Source: Alphaproteobacteria bacterium
GTDB taxonomy: Bacteria > Pseudomonadota > Alphaproteobacteria > UBA828
Direction: 5' to 3'
DNA length: 13,730 bases
Assembly (NCBI GenBank): GCA_029937205.1
Contig: JAPYQV010000029.1
Location: 1 to 13,730, forward strand
The notes beneath the pieces were generated by a model. It saw nothing but the letters and a program-made list of their open reading frames with translations. It made no database searches and was not told the origin of the DNA. Below, one piece after another: positions 1-7,502 of the stretch. Numbering within the stretch: position 1 is the stretch's first letter; every line of letters begins with the position of its first letter. The translations under genes were made by a program, and so were the position numbers.

Positions 1-327
1 GGCTTTACACTCAGCCCGGCCGAGCTCGGCCAGGTCAATGGCGTATTTGGCGGCGAAATCGCGCGGCGCGAAGGGTGTGTCGCCGCGCGGCGCGTTGGCG
101 GCGTCGGCGCGTGCCTGGGCGTCCATATGCTCGGCCCGCTCCTCGATGCGCTCTTCATCCAGGTCGCCGCCCCGGCGATCAGTGCGCCGCCCGGCCTCGA
201 CGATCTTGGCGATCATCGGCTTGTCGACATGCTCCTGGTACATTTTCGTGAAGTCGAGTTTCACACCGGTGCGTTTCTTGCGCTGGCGCCTGAAGGGATC
301 ATAGCTTTTAAATTCTTTATCTCTCAT
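1..327 (-). CDS. Hypothetical protein, N-terminal 109 residues, cut by the window edge
   Basis: The minus strand reads open from an ATG at 327 to base 1 without a stop, so only the N-terminus is seen. The first 25 residues are very basic (an RRQRKKR patch), followed by an acidic/basic helical stretch rich in Asp, Glu, Arg and Ala. There is no signal peptide, membrane segment or motif I can name. A weak ribosome site (AGG seven bases before the ATG) and an AT-rich region with a plausible promoter lie just upstream, which is why I take this as a real gene rather than chance open frame. It follows the F0 operon on the same strand but is separated from it by a strong terminator, so it is probably its own transcription unit. 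I do not recognise the family and give no function. Confidence 0.6.
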   Translation of the reverse strand, partial: MRDKEFKSYDPFRRQRKKRTGVKLDFTKMYQEHVDKPMIAKIVEAGRRTDRRGGDLDEERIEERAEHMDAQARADAANAPRGDTPFAPRDFAAKYAIDLAELGRAECKA

Positions 328-354
328 AGCAGTACCTGTTTATGAAATTATGAG

Positions 355-384
355 AGGATAAATTCGCAAAATTTTGCATCACAA
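355..384 (-). promoter_or_regulatory. Candidate promoter of the gene at 1-327, overlapped by inverted repeats
   Basis: On the minus strand a TTGTGA hexamer (379-384) is followed 18 bases later by TATCCT (355-360), about 28 bases before the ATG at 327. An inverted repeat, TTGCAT-N4-ATGCAA (374-389), covers the -35 hexamer, and a perfect 12-base palindrome GCAAAATTTTGC (366-377) sits in the spacer. This is a possible repressor-binding arrangement, but AT-rich sequence can produce such matches by chance. Confidence 0.35.
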
Positions 385-454
385 TGCAAGAAATTCGCCG
401 TACTTGCCGTGTAAGCCGTTCTGTTAAAACGCTAAAAGACAACAGTTGATGTGT

Positions 455-497
455 CACAAAAAAAGCCCCCGCTGGAATTATCTGGCAGGGGCTTTTG
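455..497 (-). terminator. Rho-independent terminator of the F0 ATP synthase operon
   Basis: On the minus strand a 9-pair stem is formed by AAAAGCCCC (complement of 488-496) and GGGGCTTTT (complement of 461-469) around an 18-base loop, and the descending arm runs into a 7-base T tract (457-463 read on minus). It starts about 23 bases after the atpF stop codon. On the plus strand the same stem is followed by a T-rich but interrupted stretch, so it may act weakly in both directions. Confidence 0.85.
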
Positions 498-519
498 TTA
501 TTGTTTTATGTCTCCCAGA

Positions 520-1086
520 CTAGTGCATCTTCTCGCCCAGTTCGCGGATTGAGCGCTCGATCATTTGGTCGGCGCGGGCGTCGTCGAGATTGTCCCTGAT
601 GAGGCGCGTGGTCGCTTCGACGGCAAGCGCCGCGGCGGTTTCGCGCACTTCGCGCAGCGCGTCCGTCTCGGCCTGGGCAATGCGCTGCATCGCCGCTTCC
701 TCGCGCCGGCGCATGGTGTCCTCAAGCGCCTGCTTGGCGTCGGCGGCGTGACGCTCGGCCTCGACCTTGGCATGCTCGACCATCTGGCGCGCTTCGTCTT
801 CCGCCTCGCGGCGTTTGCGCTCATATTCGGCGAGCACGCCCTGCGCCTCTTCGCGCAGGCGCTTGGCTTCGTCGAGCTCGGCCGCGATTTTCTCGGCTCT
901 GGTGTCGAGCACCTTTTTAATCGCCGCCCAGGCCTTGCGGCCGAAGACACCAATGAAGGTGACGAACGCGATCAGAATCCAGAAGTTGGCGTCCTCGGTG
1001 ATCGAGGAGCCGGCGATGACAAAAGCAAAGGCGGCAACCAGCAGCCAATTCTCAGGCGCCTTGGCCATGCGTTTGAGCTTGCTCAT
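520..1086 (-). CDS. atpF: F0F1 ATP synthase subunit b
   Basis: This 188-residue protein is one of the two peripheral-stalk b-type subunits that hold F1 against the rotating c-ring. A membrane segment is seen at residues 33-49 (NFWILIAFVTFIGVFG), followed by a long, highly charged heptad-like coiled coil from about 55 to 165. The order after the b' gene, with only five bases between them and a GGAAAGGG ribosome site inside the end of atpF', marks it as the last gene of the F0 operon and indicates coupled translation. It is odd in having a second hydrophobic stretch at residues 13-28 before the usual membrane anchor; this may be an uncleaved signal-like segment or an extra membrane pass. The ATG at 1086 fits the ribosome site; an in-frame ATG six codons later is a less likely start. 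The transcript ends at the terminator just downstream. Confidence 0.95.
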   Translation of the reverse strand: MSKLKRMAKAPENWLLVAAFAFVIAGSSITEDANFWILIAFVTFIGVFGRKAWAAIKKVLDTRAEKIAAELDEAKRLREEAQGVLAEYERKRREAEDEARQMVEHAKVEAERHAADAKQALEDTMRRREEAAMQRIAQAETDALREVRETAAALAVEATTRLIRDNLDDARADQMIERSIRELGEKMH

Positions 1087-1091
1087 GGTCT

Positions 1092-1571
1092 TCAGCCCTT
1101 TCCGTCGACCGCCGCATTGGCGGCATCCTGGCTCGGCTCGACACCGATCAGGCGTTCGGTCGCGGCGCGCGCCACTTCCGCCGCCACTTCGCGCACGCTG
1201 GAAAGCGCCTGCTCGCGCGCCTCGCGGATGCGGCTTTCGGCCTGCGCTTGCTTGTCAGCCAGCTCGGCGTCGAGGCGGGTGCGTTGATCGGCCGCCTGTT
1301 TGTCGAGTTCGGCCTGGGTTTCAGCGAGCAATTTATGGGCTTCGGCGCGGGCCTCGGCGAGCGACGCCTCATAGGCCTTGATCGCCTCTTCCGCGCCCTG
1401 CTTGAATTTTTCGGCCTCCGACAAATCATCATCGATGTGCTTCTGGCGTTGTTCAAGAACGCGGCCGATACGCGGCAGCGCAATCGTCCACATCAGACCC
1501 AGAAGGATGACAAAGGTGACGACGAGCCAGAATATCTGTGGCGCGTAATCGGGAATCTCAAGCTGTGGCAT
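1092..1571 (-). CDS. atpF': F0F1 ATP synthase subunit b'
   Basis: This 159-residue protein is the second b-type stalk subunit, found in phototrophs and alphaproteobacteria, where b and b' form a heterodimer in place of the b homodimer of E. coli. The visible structure is a single membrane segment at residues 12-32 with the IFWLVVTFVILL pattern typical of b', then Pro33 and a continuous charged coiled coil to about residue 145. A ribosome site (GGAGAGGAAAC) directly precedes the ATG. It lies between the c-subunit gene and atpF, as in other alphaproteobacterial F0 operons. The presence of two divergent b genes side by side, rather than one, is itself a taxonomic clue. I see no defect in it. Confidence 0.94.
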   Translation of the reverse strand: MPQLEIPDYAPQIFWLVVTFVILLGLMWTIALPRIGRVLEQRQKHIDDDLSEAEKFKQGAEEAIKAYEASLAEARAEAHKLLAETQAELDKQAADQRTRLDAELADKQAQAESRIREAREQALSSVREVAAEVARAATERLIGVEPSQDAANAAVDGKG

Positions 1572-1638
1572 GTTTCCTCTCCGTCTTGGACGCCGGCGCG
1601 GCGGTCAATTGCCGCCAGCGCCGGAGCATTAAACGGCC

Positions 1639-1878
1639 TCAGCTACCAAAGAGAATGATGAAGGCCATGACGAGCGCGAACAGCGCGATCGCCTCTGTCA
1701 GCGCAAAGCCGAGCAGCACATTACCGAACAGCTTCGGTGCGGCGGCCGGATTGCGGCCGGCGGCAGAGACATAGCTGCCGAAGATGATACCGATGCCGAC
1801 GCCCGAGCCGGCCACACCGATTGTGGCCAGGCCGCCACCGATGAGTTTGCCGAGCATTGTTGCTGATTCAACGTCCAT
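1639..1878 (-). CDS. atpE: F0F1 ATP synthase subunit c (rotor ring)
   Basis: This 79-residue hairpin protein oligomerises into the proton-driven c-ring. The first helix carries the GxGxGxG packing motif (Gly24, 26, 28, 30), the polar loop is RNP at 42-44, and the essential carboxylate is Glu62 in the second helix ([10 protein letters not shown]). Ala at 63, where sodium-coupled rings have a hydroxyl ligand, and no Gln in the first helix argue for proton coupling. The length is normal for the family. It has the longest upstream gap of the operon (1879-1931, 53 bases) with an AAGGGAA ribosome site seven bases before the ATG; the A/T-rich leader may raise translation, as expected for a subunit needed in many copies per complex (inference). 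Confidence 0.97.
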   Translation of the reverse strand: MDVESATMLGKLIGGGLATIGVAGSGVGIGIIFGSYVSAAGRNPAAAPKLFGNVLLGFALTEAIALFALVMAFIILFGS

Positions 1879-1931
1879 AATATCGTTCCCTTGATTGTGT
1901 TTCGTAAATGAAAGTGTGAGTTCTTAGGTTC

Positions 1932-2711
1932 CTACTCGTGGTGCAGGAATATTGCGTCGCGAATATAGAGACAGGTCAAAATGGCAAACACATAGGCTTG
2001 CAAGACCGCCACCAGGATTTCCAGCCCATAGAGCGCGATGATGAAGGCAAACGGCAGAAAGCCGAAAAAGCTGAGCGCGAAGACGAAGCCGCCGAACACG
2101 TGCAGGATGCTGTGACCCGCCATCATGTTGGCAAACAGGCGCACCGCCAGGCTGATCGGCCGCGCGACATAGGAGACCACTTCGATCGGCACCAGCAGCG
2201 GCGCCATCCACATGGGCACGCCGGGCGGCAAAAAGAAGGTCAGGAATTTATGCTTGTGAATGATGATCGCGAGAATCGTCACACCAACGAAAACCACCAG
2301 GGCAAAGGTGATGGTGACGATGATATGGCTGGTGAAGGTAAAGCTATAGGGGATCAGGCCCAATAGATTGCCGAATAACAAAAAGGTAAAAAGGCTGAAG
2401 ACGAAGGGGAAAAAGCGCTTGGCCGCGCGCCCGCCGACGATATCGCCGAGCATCTTGGCGACCAGCTCATAGAGCAGTTCGACGACCGATTGCAGGCGTC
2501 CCGGCACCATGCGCCGCCCGCCCATGCCGAGGGTCATCAGAAGGAAGACCACTACCACCGCAATCACCATCATAAACGCGGAATTGGTGAAGGAGGCGTC
2601 AAATCCGCCGAGATCAATATCCACCCAACGCTGAATCGTAAATTGGTCTAACGGGCCGTGATGTTCCGCCGCGCCTGCCGCTGAGTCTGATGCTGTTTCT
2701 GCCGATGACAC
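1932..2711 (-). CDS. atpB: F0F1 ATP synthase subunit a (proton channel)
   Basis: This 259-residue integral membrane protein provides the two half-channels through which protons reach the c-ring. The essential arginine is Arg191 in SLAVRLFANMMAGH; the supporting polar residues Glu231 and Gln238 are in the last helices. Several hydrophobic helices are visible from residue 43 onward, after a 40-residue soluble N-terminus that includes the usual LDQFTI element. The start is a GTG at 2711 preceded by a strong AAGGAG site that overlaps the stop of atpI, so the two genes are probably translationally coupled. It sits between atpI and atpE in the standard order, and its length is typical. No internal defect is seen. 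Confidence 0.97.
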   Translation of the reverse strand: MSSAETASDSAAGAAEHHGPLDQFTIQRWVDIDLGGFDASFTNSAFMMVIAVVVVFLLMTLGMGGRRMVPGRLQSVVELLYELVAKMLGDIVGGRAAKRFFPFVFSLFTFLLFGNLLGLIPYSFTFTSHIIVTITFALVVFVGVTILAIIIHKHKFLTFFLPPGVPMWMAPLLVPIEVVSYVARPISLAVRLFANMMAGHSILHVFGGFVFALSFFGFLPFAFIIALYGLEILVAVLQAYVFAILTCLYIRDAIFLHHE

Positions 2712-2726
2712 GGGCTTGCCGCTCCT

Positions 2727-3074
2727 TTATTCGTCTTCTTCTACCGGCGGCTTGCCGGCCTTGTCTTCATCTTGCTGCGCCATTTCAGCGCCGTATCGTC
2801 TCGCCAATCTAAAGGCGTTGCTGAGACCCGCTCCGATACCCAGGAACAAAAACGCGATCAACAGCCACGGCTTTGTATCGAGCAATTGGTCGAGATACCA
2901 ACCAACGCCGCCACCGACCACCAAGGTGGCCGCCATTTCGATTCCGAGGTGCAAGGATTGGCCAAACCGCGTCGGCGGCATCCCCGCGCCATCGGTATGT
3001 TGCCGCTCCCGCTGGACTTTCTTAAGCCGAGAATCGAGTTCTTCAAGCGAAGGCGGTGGCTTGTCATCGCTCAT
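2727..3074 (-). CDS. atpI: ATP synthase accessory protein I (AtpI)
   Basis: This 115-residue protein has two membrane helices (about residues 42-61 and 68-87) joined by a short loop. The N-terminus, MSDDKPPPSLEELDSRL, is the pattern of alphaproteobacterial AtpI. In other bacteria AtpI helps assemble the c-ring and is dispensable for growth. An upstream in-frame GTG at 3119 would add 15 residues that do not look like the family, so I prefer the ATG at 3074; no strong ribosome site precedes either one. It is the first gene of the F0 operon, about 65 bases downstream of the predicted transcription start. Its acidic tail ends in EEDE. Confidence 0.9.
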   Translation of the reverse strand: MSDDKPPPSLEELDSRLKKVQRERQHTDGAGMPPTRFGQSLHLGIEMAATLVVGGGVGWYLDQLLDTKPWLLIAFLFLGIGAGLSNAFRLARRYGAEMAQQDEDKAGKPPVEEDE

Positions 3075-3145
3075 GAAAAATAGCTCACGAAAACCAGCCC
3101 TCGAATCCAGCCCGTGCACGAGCCCGCAACCGAAAAAGCGGGTGA

Positions 3146-3174
3146 ACCATAGTGTTTGGACTCACCCCTGTCAA
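3146..3174 (-). promoter_or_regulatory. Promoter of the F0 ATP synthase operon
   Basis: The minus strand shows a perfect -35 hexamer TTGACA (3169-3174), a 17-base spacer and the -10 hexamer TATGGT (3146-3151). Transcription would begin near 3139, giving a leader of about 65 bases before atpI. A GANTC site (3159-3163), the target of the CcrM enzyme encoded in this window, lies in the spacer. The early leader can form a short hairpin (CCCGC/GCGGG, 3123-3142). Confidence 0.75.
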
Positions 3175-3210
3175 CCACTTCCAATTACATCGTAACAAAT
3201 TGAAATAGTT

Positions 3211-3229
3211 GGATAATTTTGATTATTCC
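3211..3229 (-). other. AT-rich hairpin after smc
   Basis: Just past the smc stop, the minus strand reads GGAATAAT-CAAA-ATTATCC, a seven-pair stem with one bulged A and a four-base loop. There is no T tract after it, so it is a weak candidate for the end of the smc transcript. The only other signal in the gap from 3075 to 3238 is the atp promoter. Confidence 0.25.
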
Positions 3230-3238
3230 GAAGCCGCG

Positions 3239-6200
3239 TCAGGCACTCTCGCGCCACTGCTCGGCCTCCGCCAGATTGACGGAAACAAGCTGCGAGACAC
3301 CGCGCTCGACCATGGTGACGCCAAACAGCCGATCGACCCGCGACATGGTCGTGCGGTGATGGGTGACAACGAGAAAACGGGTGCCGCTTTTTTCCGCCAA
3401 TTCGGCCACCAGATTGCAGAATCTATCGACATTGCTGTCGTCGAGCGGCGCATCGACCTCATCGAGCACACAGATTGGCGCCGGATTGGTGAGAAACGCC
3501 GCGAACAGGAGGGCGAGCGCCGTCAGCGCCTTTTCGCCGCCCGAGAGAAGCGACAGCGACTGCAGTTTTTTGCCTGGCGGACTGGCCATGATTTCGAGGC
3601 CGGCCTCGAGTGGGTCGTCCGATTCCACCAGTTCGAGATGGGCGTGCCCGCCGCCATAGAGGCGGGTGAAGAGCGAACGGAAATGGCCGTCAATGAGCTT
3701 GAAGGCGGTGGTCACGCGCTGGCGGCCGTCGCGGTTGAGGCTCGAGATGCCCTGGCGCAGACGCGCGATGGCCGTTTCCAGATCGGCGCGCTCATTGATC
3801 AGGGTGGATATCTGCTCATCGAGCTCCGCCGCTTCTTCTTCCGCGCGCAGATTCACGGCACCTATATTGTCGCGCTCGCGCGTCAAGCGCTGGATGCGCG
3901 CTTCGACAGCTTCGCCCTCCGGCAGTTCCGCACCCTCTTTGACTTCGGCCAGCGCCAGGGCTTCTTCGGGCGGACAGGACAGGCGCTCCTGAATATGCGC
4001 GACAACCATATTGACCGCTTGGCGCGCCTGTCCCAGCAGGCCTTCGATACGCACCCGCTCTTCGCGCGTGCTGGCCAGGGTCTGTTCGGCCGATTTGAGT
4101 GCGCTGTCGCAGCGCCCGAGTTCCTCTTCCGCCTGCGCCAATGTTTCGGCGGCGGCGCTGCGCTCGCGCTCAACAGTGGCAATTTGATCCAGCAGAGCAG
4201 TGCGCCGTTCGGCGATTTCGCCCGGCCTGTGGGCGAGTGCTTCAAGTTGTGCTTCCGCTGCGGCGCGCCGCTCAGTCAGATCCGCCAGGCGCCGGCGCGC
4301 GCCGGCCACGCGGTCCGACCAGCCACCCTGCTCGTGCTGCAATTCCTCAAGACGGCGTTCACGCTGGGTCGCTTCACGGGCGAGGCGGTCATGGGCGCGG
4401 GAACATTCGTCATGGCTGACGCGGAGCGCCGCCATTTCGTCGCGCAGGCCAGCGAGTTTGGCCCGCCCTTGTTCCAGCGGCGCCGCGGCACCGAGCGTAT
4501 CGCGGGTCTCCTCGGCGAGGCGCGCGGTTTCCGTCAATTCACCGCTCAACCGTTCGGCCGCTTCGCTGAGGGTGCTGAGGCGGGCGTTTTCGGCAACTGC
4601 TTCGCGCGTCAGTTCGGACGCGCGGTCGCGCGCCGCATCCAAATTTTGAGAGGCAATTTCAGCACCATGTCGGGCTTCGGCCGCGTTTTGCGCCGCCGTT
4701 TGGCGCGCATGGCGCGTGTCGTCAAAATTCTGTTGCGCCGCGCGGCGCGCTTTATCCGCTGCCGCCAATTCCTTTTCCAGCTCGCTCAAACGATTGCGTT
4801 GCCTGAGGCGGCTCGCCGCTGCGGTCGGGGCGCCGGCCTTGACGGTAAAGCCATCCCAACGCCACATGGCACCGTCTTTGCCGACCAGTCGCTGACCCGG
4901 ATGGAGCTGGCTTTGCAAGGCGGTGCCGCCGCTTTGCACCACGCCAACCTGGGCCAGGCGCCGGGCCAGGGCAGCTGGGCCGCGTACATACTTGGCCAGT
5001 GGCGTGGTACCGCCGGGTAGGTCTGGGCTTTCCTTAAGTGGCCCTAACGCAGTCCAATGAATCGCGGCTGCAGTATTTTCGGGCGCTTCCAGATCGTCGC
5101 CGAGCGCCGCACCGAGAGCCGCTTCATAGCCGGGATCGACCTCGAGCGCATCGACGATGCCCGGCCCCTGGTTGGCCACGCCGTGGCCCAACAACTCGGT
5201 CAATGCCTGCGCCTCGGCACGCAGCCGGGATAGTTGCCCGTCGCTCGCCTGAAGCGCATCGCGCGCCGTCGATTCTTCTTTCTGCGCCGTCTCCCGCGCC
5301 GCTTCGACATCGCCAAGACCTTGGCGCGCCGCCTCCGCTTGCGCCCGTGCGGCGGCGACCGCCGCCTCGGCCTCGGCGATGGCGCTTTGATGGGCGCTGC
5401 GTTCTTCCAACTCGGCGCGCTCGCGCTCGACGTCAACTTTGCGCGCGGTGTCGGCCTCCAACCGGGCATCGAGCTCTTCCAGGCGGCGGCGCAGATTGGC
5501 GTGGCGCGCCTCATCGGCGGCAACGTCTTCGGTGAGCGCCGCAAGACGCTCTTCCAGCTGCGCCACGTCGGCCGTGACGGCGGTGTAGGCGGCCTCGGCC
5601 TGTTGTCCGGCCTCGGCAGAGTCTGCGTTCTCCCGCATCAAGCCGCTGCGCTGCCCGTCGATCTGGGCAACGGCGCTCTCGGCATCTTCGGCCAGGGTGC
5701 CCTCGCGTGCCAGATCCTGATCGATTTGCGCCAGCCGCGTCTCGAATTCCTGGCGCTGTTCGGCGACCTGGCGCTCTTCTTCGTCGAGGCGGTCGCGTGC
5801 CACCGCGAGGCGGTGAAGCGCGGCGGCCAGCGCCGCTTCCTTGTGGCGCAGATCGGGTAGCGCCTCCGCCGCCCCAGCCTGGGTGGTGGTTGCCGCCGCG
5901 ACGACGCCGGTCAGCCCGGCAACGCGCTCCGATTCGGATTTGAGCTCGATCTCGCGCGCCGCCATTTCCGCGCTTGCGGCACGCCAGCGGATATGCAGCA
6001 GGAGCGCTTCGGCACTGCGCAGGTTTTCGGCAATGCGGCGGTAGCGGTTGGCTTGGCGGGATTGCCGCTTGAGCGCATGCAGCTGCGTCTCGAGCGCGCC
6101 GACGACATCGCTCAGCCGTTCCAAATTTGTTTCGGCGGCCCGCAGGCGCAGCTCCGCTTCGTGGCGGCGCGCATGTAGGCCGCTGATGCCGGCCGCTTCT

Positions 6201-6694
6201 TCCAGAATGCCGCGGCGCTGCGCCGGCTTGGCATTGATGATGTCGCTGATACGCCCCTGGCCGACCAAGGCCGAGGAATGGGCGCCGGTGGCGAAATCGG
6301 CAAAGAGATATTGTACGTCCCGCGCCCGCACGTCCTGGCCGTTGACGCTGTAGGACGAGCCGGCGCCGCGCTCGATGCGCCGTGTCACTTCAAGCTCGTT
6401 GTCCTCATTGAATGCCGCCGGCGCGGTGCGGTCGGAATTGTCGAGCAGCAGCGCCACTTCCGCCACATTGCGGGAGGCGCGTGCTTCGGTGCCGTTGAAG
6501 ATGACGTCTTCCATGCCGGCGCCACGCATATGACGCGGCGCGGTTTCGCCCATCACCCAGCGCAGGGCCTCGACAAGATTCGACTTACCGCAGCCATTCG
6601 GTCCGACGATGCCCGTGGTGCCGGGCTCGATCACCAATTCGCTGGGTTCGATGAATGACTTGAAGCCGACCAGTTTTAGCTTCGTAAAATGCAC
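3239..6694 (-). CDS. smc: Chromosome segregation ATPase SMC
   Basis: This full-length 1151-residue SMC is the core of the bacterial condensin that aligns chromosome arms and helps segregate newly replicated origins, normally with ScpA and ScpB. The N-terminal head has Walker A GPNGCGKS at 31-38 and a Q-loop near Gln146. A coiled-coil arm runs from about 170 to 495, the hinge from about 500 to 630, and the returning arm to about 1000. The C-terminal head has the LSGGEK signature at 1050-1055, Walker B (ICVLDEVD, 1074-1081) and a switch histidine near 1112. The hinge is the alphaproteobacterial type (GYEAALGAALGDDL, later WRWDGFTVKAGAPTAAASRL). The start is GTG, placed by an AGGAGA site and the family N-terminus (FTKLKLVGFKSF). 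It follows the DsbA-like gene by 46 bases. Confidence 0.97.
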   Translation of the reverse strand: MHFTKLKLVGFKSFIEPSELVIEPGTTGIVGPNGCGKSNLVEALRWVMGETAPRHMRGAGMEDVIFNGTEARASRNVAEVALLLDNSDRTAPAAFNEDNELEVTRRIERGAGSSYSVNGQDVRARDVQYLFADFATGAHSSALVGQGRISDIINAKPAQRRGILEEAAGISGLHARRHEAELRLRAAETNLERLSDVVGALETQLHALKRQSRQANRYRRIAENLRSAEALLLHIRWRAASAEMAAREIELKSESERVAGLTGVVAAATTTQAGAAEALPDLRHKEAALAAALHRLAVARDRLDEEERQVAEQRQEFETRLAQIDQDLAREGTLAEDAESAVAQIDGQRSGLMRENADSAEAGQQAEAAYTAVTADVAQLEERLAALTEDVAADEARHANLRRRLEELDARLEADTARKVDVERERAELEERSAHQSAIAEAEAAVAAARAQAEAARQGLGDVEAARETAQKEESTARDALQASDGQLSRLRAEAQALTELLGHGVANQGPGIVDALEVDPGYEAALGAALGDDLEAPENTAAAIHWTALGPLKESPDLPGGTTPLAKYVRGPAALARRLAQVGVVQSGGTALQSQLHPGQRLVGKDGAMWRWDGFTVKAGAPTAAASRLRQRNRLSELEKELAAADKARRAAQQNFDDTRHARQTAAQNAAEARHGAEIASQNLDAARDRASELTREAVAENARLSTLSEAAERLSGELTETARLAEETRDTLGAAAPLEQGRAKLAGLRDEMAALRVSHDECSRAHDRLAREATQRERRLEELQHEQGGWSDRVAGARRRLADLTERRAAAEAQLEALAHRPGEIAERRTALLDQIATVERERSAAAETLAQAEEELGRCDSALKSAEQTLASTREERVRIEGLLGQARQAVNMVVAHIQERLSCPPEEALALAEVKEGAELPEGEAVEARIQRLTRERDNIGAVNLRAEEEAAELDEQISTLINERADLETAIARLRQGISSLNRDGRQRVTTAFKLIDGHFRSLFTRLYGGGHAHLELVESDDPLEAGLEIMASPPGKKLQSLSLLSGGEKALTALALLFAAFLTNPAPICVLDEVDAPLDDSNVDRFCNLVAELAEKSGTRFLVVTHHRTTMSRVDRLFGVTMVERGVSQLVSVNLAEAEQWRESA

Positions 6695-6740
6695 CGGCTA
6701 ACCATTCTCCTGGAGGGCGCTATAGATTGTATTTTGGCCC

Positions 6741-7373
6741 CTAAATGTCGGGCAGGAATTTTTCGAGGGATTTTGAAAACGCCTCAAAGTGCATGCTGCC
6801 TTCTTGTTTCTTGCCGTTGATAACAAAGGTCGGCGTCGATTTGACGTCATAGGTATTCTGGGCATCCAGCATGGTGCTGAATATTTTCGCTTCGAGTTCC
6901 GAATCGCCGAGACAATCGTCAAACTGCGCCGTGCTGACCCCACCCAATTGACCGATCTGGCCGAGCGCCTTGACGTAATCGGCGGCGCGCGTCCAATTGT
7001 CGAAGGTATTGAACAGCGTTTCGATGAAGGCAAAATAGCGCTCCGGTCCGGCGCATTGCGCGAGGATCGCCGCGTCCAGGGCGGGTCGGTTGAGCGGAAA
7101 GTCGCGTGCGATAAAGCGCACCTTGCCGGTCTCGATATATTCCGTCTGCAGGCGCGGAAATGTGTTGGTGTGAAAGTCGCGGCAGTGCGAACAGGTAAGC
7201 GAGAAATATTCGATGATCGAGATCGGCGCTTCCGGCGCGCCGATGGCCATATCACCGGGCTTTTCCCAGTTTCCCGCCGCCGCTGGCAGGGAAGCCAATT
7301 GCAGCAAAGGTGAAGCCGCCAGCGACCCGGCGATACCTGTCATTCCGGCGATTAAAAAGCGTCTGGTGATCAT
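6741..7373 (-). CDS. DsbA-family thiol:disulfide oxidoreductase, probably Tat-exported
   Basis: This 210-residue protein has a thioredoxin fold with an active-site CSHC motif at residues 61-64 and the cis-proline loop STPTF (Pro181), followed by a VINGKK strand, as in periplasmic DsbA-like oxidoreductases. Two further cysteines (107 and 154) could form a structural disulfide. The N-terminus begins MITRRFLIAG, which fits the twin-arginine RR-x-hydrophobic-hydrophobic pattern, and a hydrophobic region then runs into an Ala-rich segment near residue 33, so export to the periplasm is expected. The redox direction and partner cannot be read from sequence. It has its own promoter and lies just ahead of smc, an order I recall from related genomes; the functional link, if any, is unclear. 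Confidence 0.9.
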   Translation of the reverse strand: MITRRFLIAGMTGIAGSLAASPLLQLASLPAAAGNWEKPGDMAIGAPEAPISIIEYFSLTCSHCRDFHTNTFPRLQTEYIETGKVRFIARDFPLNRPALDAAILAQCAGPERYFAFIETLFNTFDNWTRAADYVKALGQIGQLGGVSTAQFDDCLGDSELEAKIFSTMLDAQNTYDVKSTPTFVINGKKQEGSMHFEAFSKSLEKFLPDI

Positions 7374-7403
7374 GGCTGAACTCTAAATTGGTCAAGACGG
7401 TTA

Positions 7404-7432
7404 AGTATAAAGGCGCGTCTGGTCTGCCTCAA
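7404..7432 (-). promoter_or_regulatory. Promoter of the DsbA-like gene (and possibly smc)
   Basis: The minus strand carries TTGAGG (7427-7432), a 17-base spacer and TATACT (7404-7409). The transcript would start near 7397, about 24 bases before the ATG at 7373. The smc gene begins 46 bases after this gene with no clear terminator between them, so read-through into smc is likely. Confidence 0.6.
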
Positions 7433-7441
7433 GCGTGGTCG

Positions 7442-7467
7442 GCGCACGCCAAACCAAGCGGGTGCGC
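7442..7467 (-). other. GC-rich hairpin downstream of dciA
   Basis: GCGCAC (7442-7447) and GTGCGC (7462-7467) form a six-pair stem with a 14-base loop in the gap between the dciA stop and the promoter of the DsbA-like gene. It has no T tract. It may mark the end of the dciA transcript but is not a standard intrinsic terminator. Confidence 0.25.
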
Positions 7468-7502
7468 GCTGACCTGGGATTGAAGGAAACGGATTCAAGA
7501 GC

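Noticed and set aside
565..1381. Overlapping plus-strand frames of about 200-240 codons
   Set aside because: They are antisense to atpF and atpF', whose identity is secure.
3209..5020. A 603-codon open frame on the plus strand
   Set aside because: It lies antisense to smc, whose motifs are unambiguous. Its composition (Arg, Ala, Gly, Phe rich) is what the complement of GC-rich, Glu/Ala-rich coiled-coil codons gives, and it has no domain.
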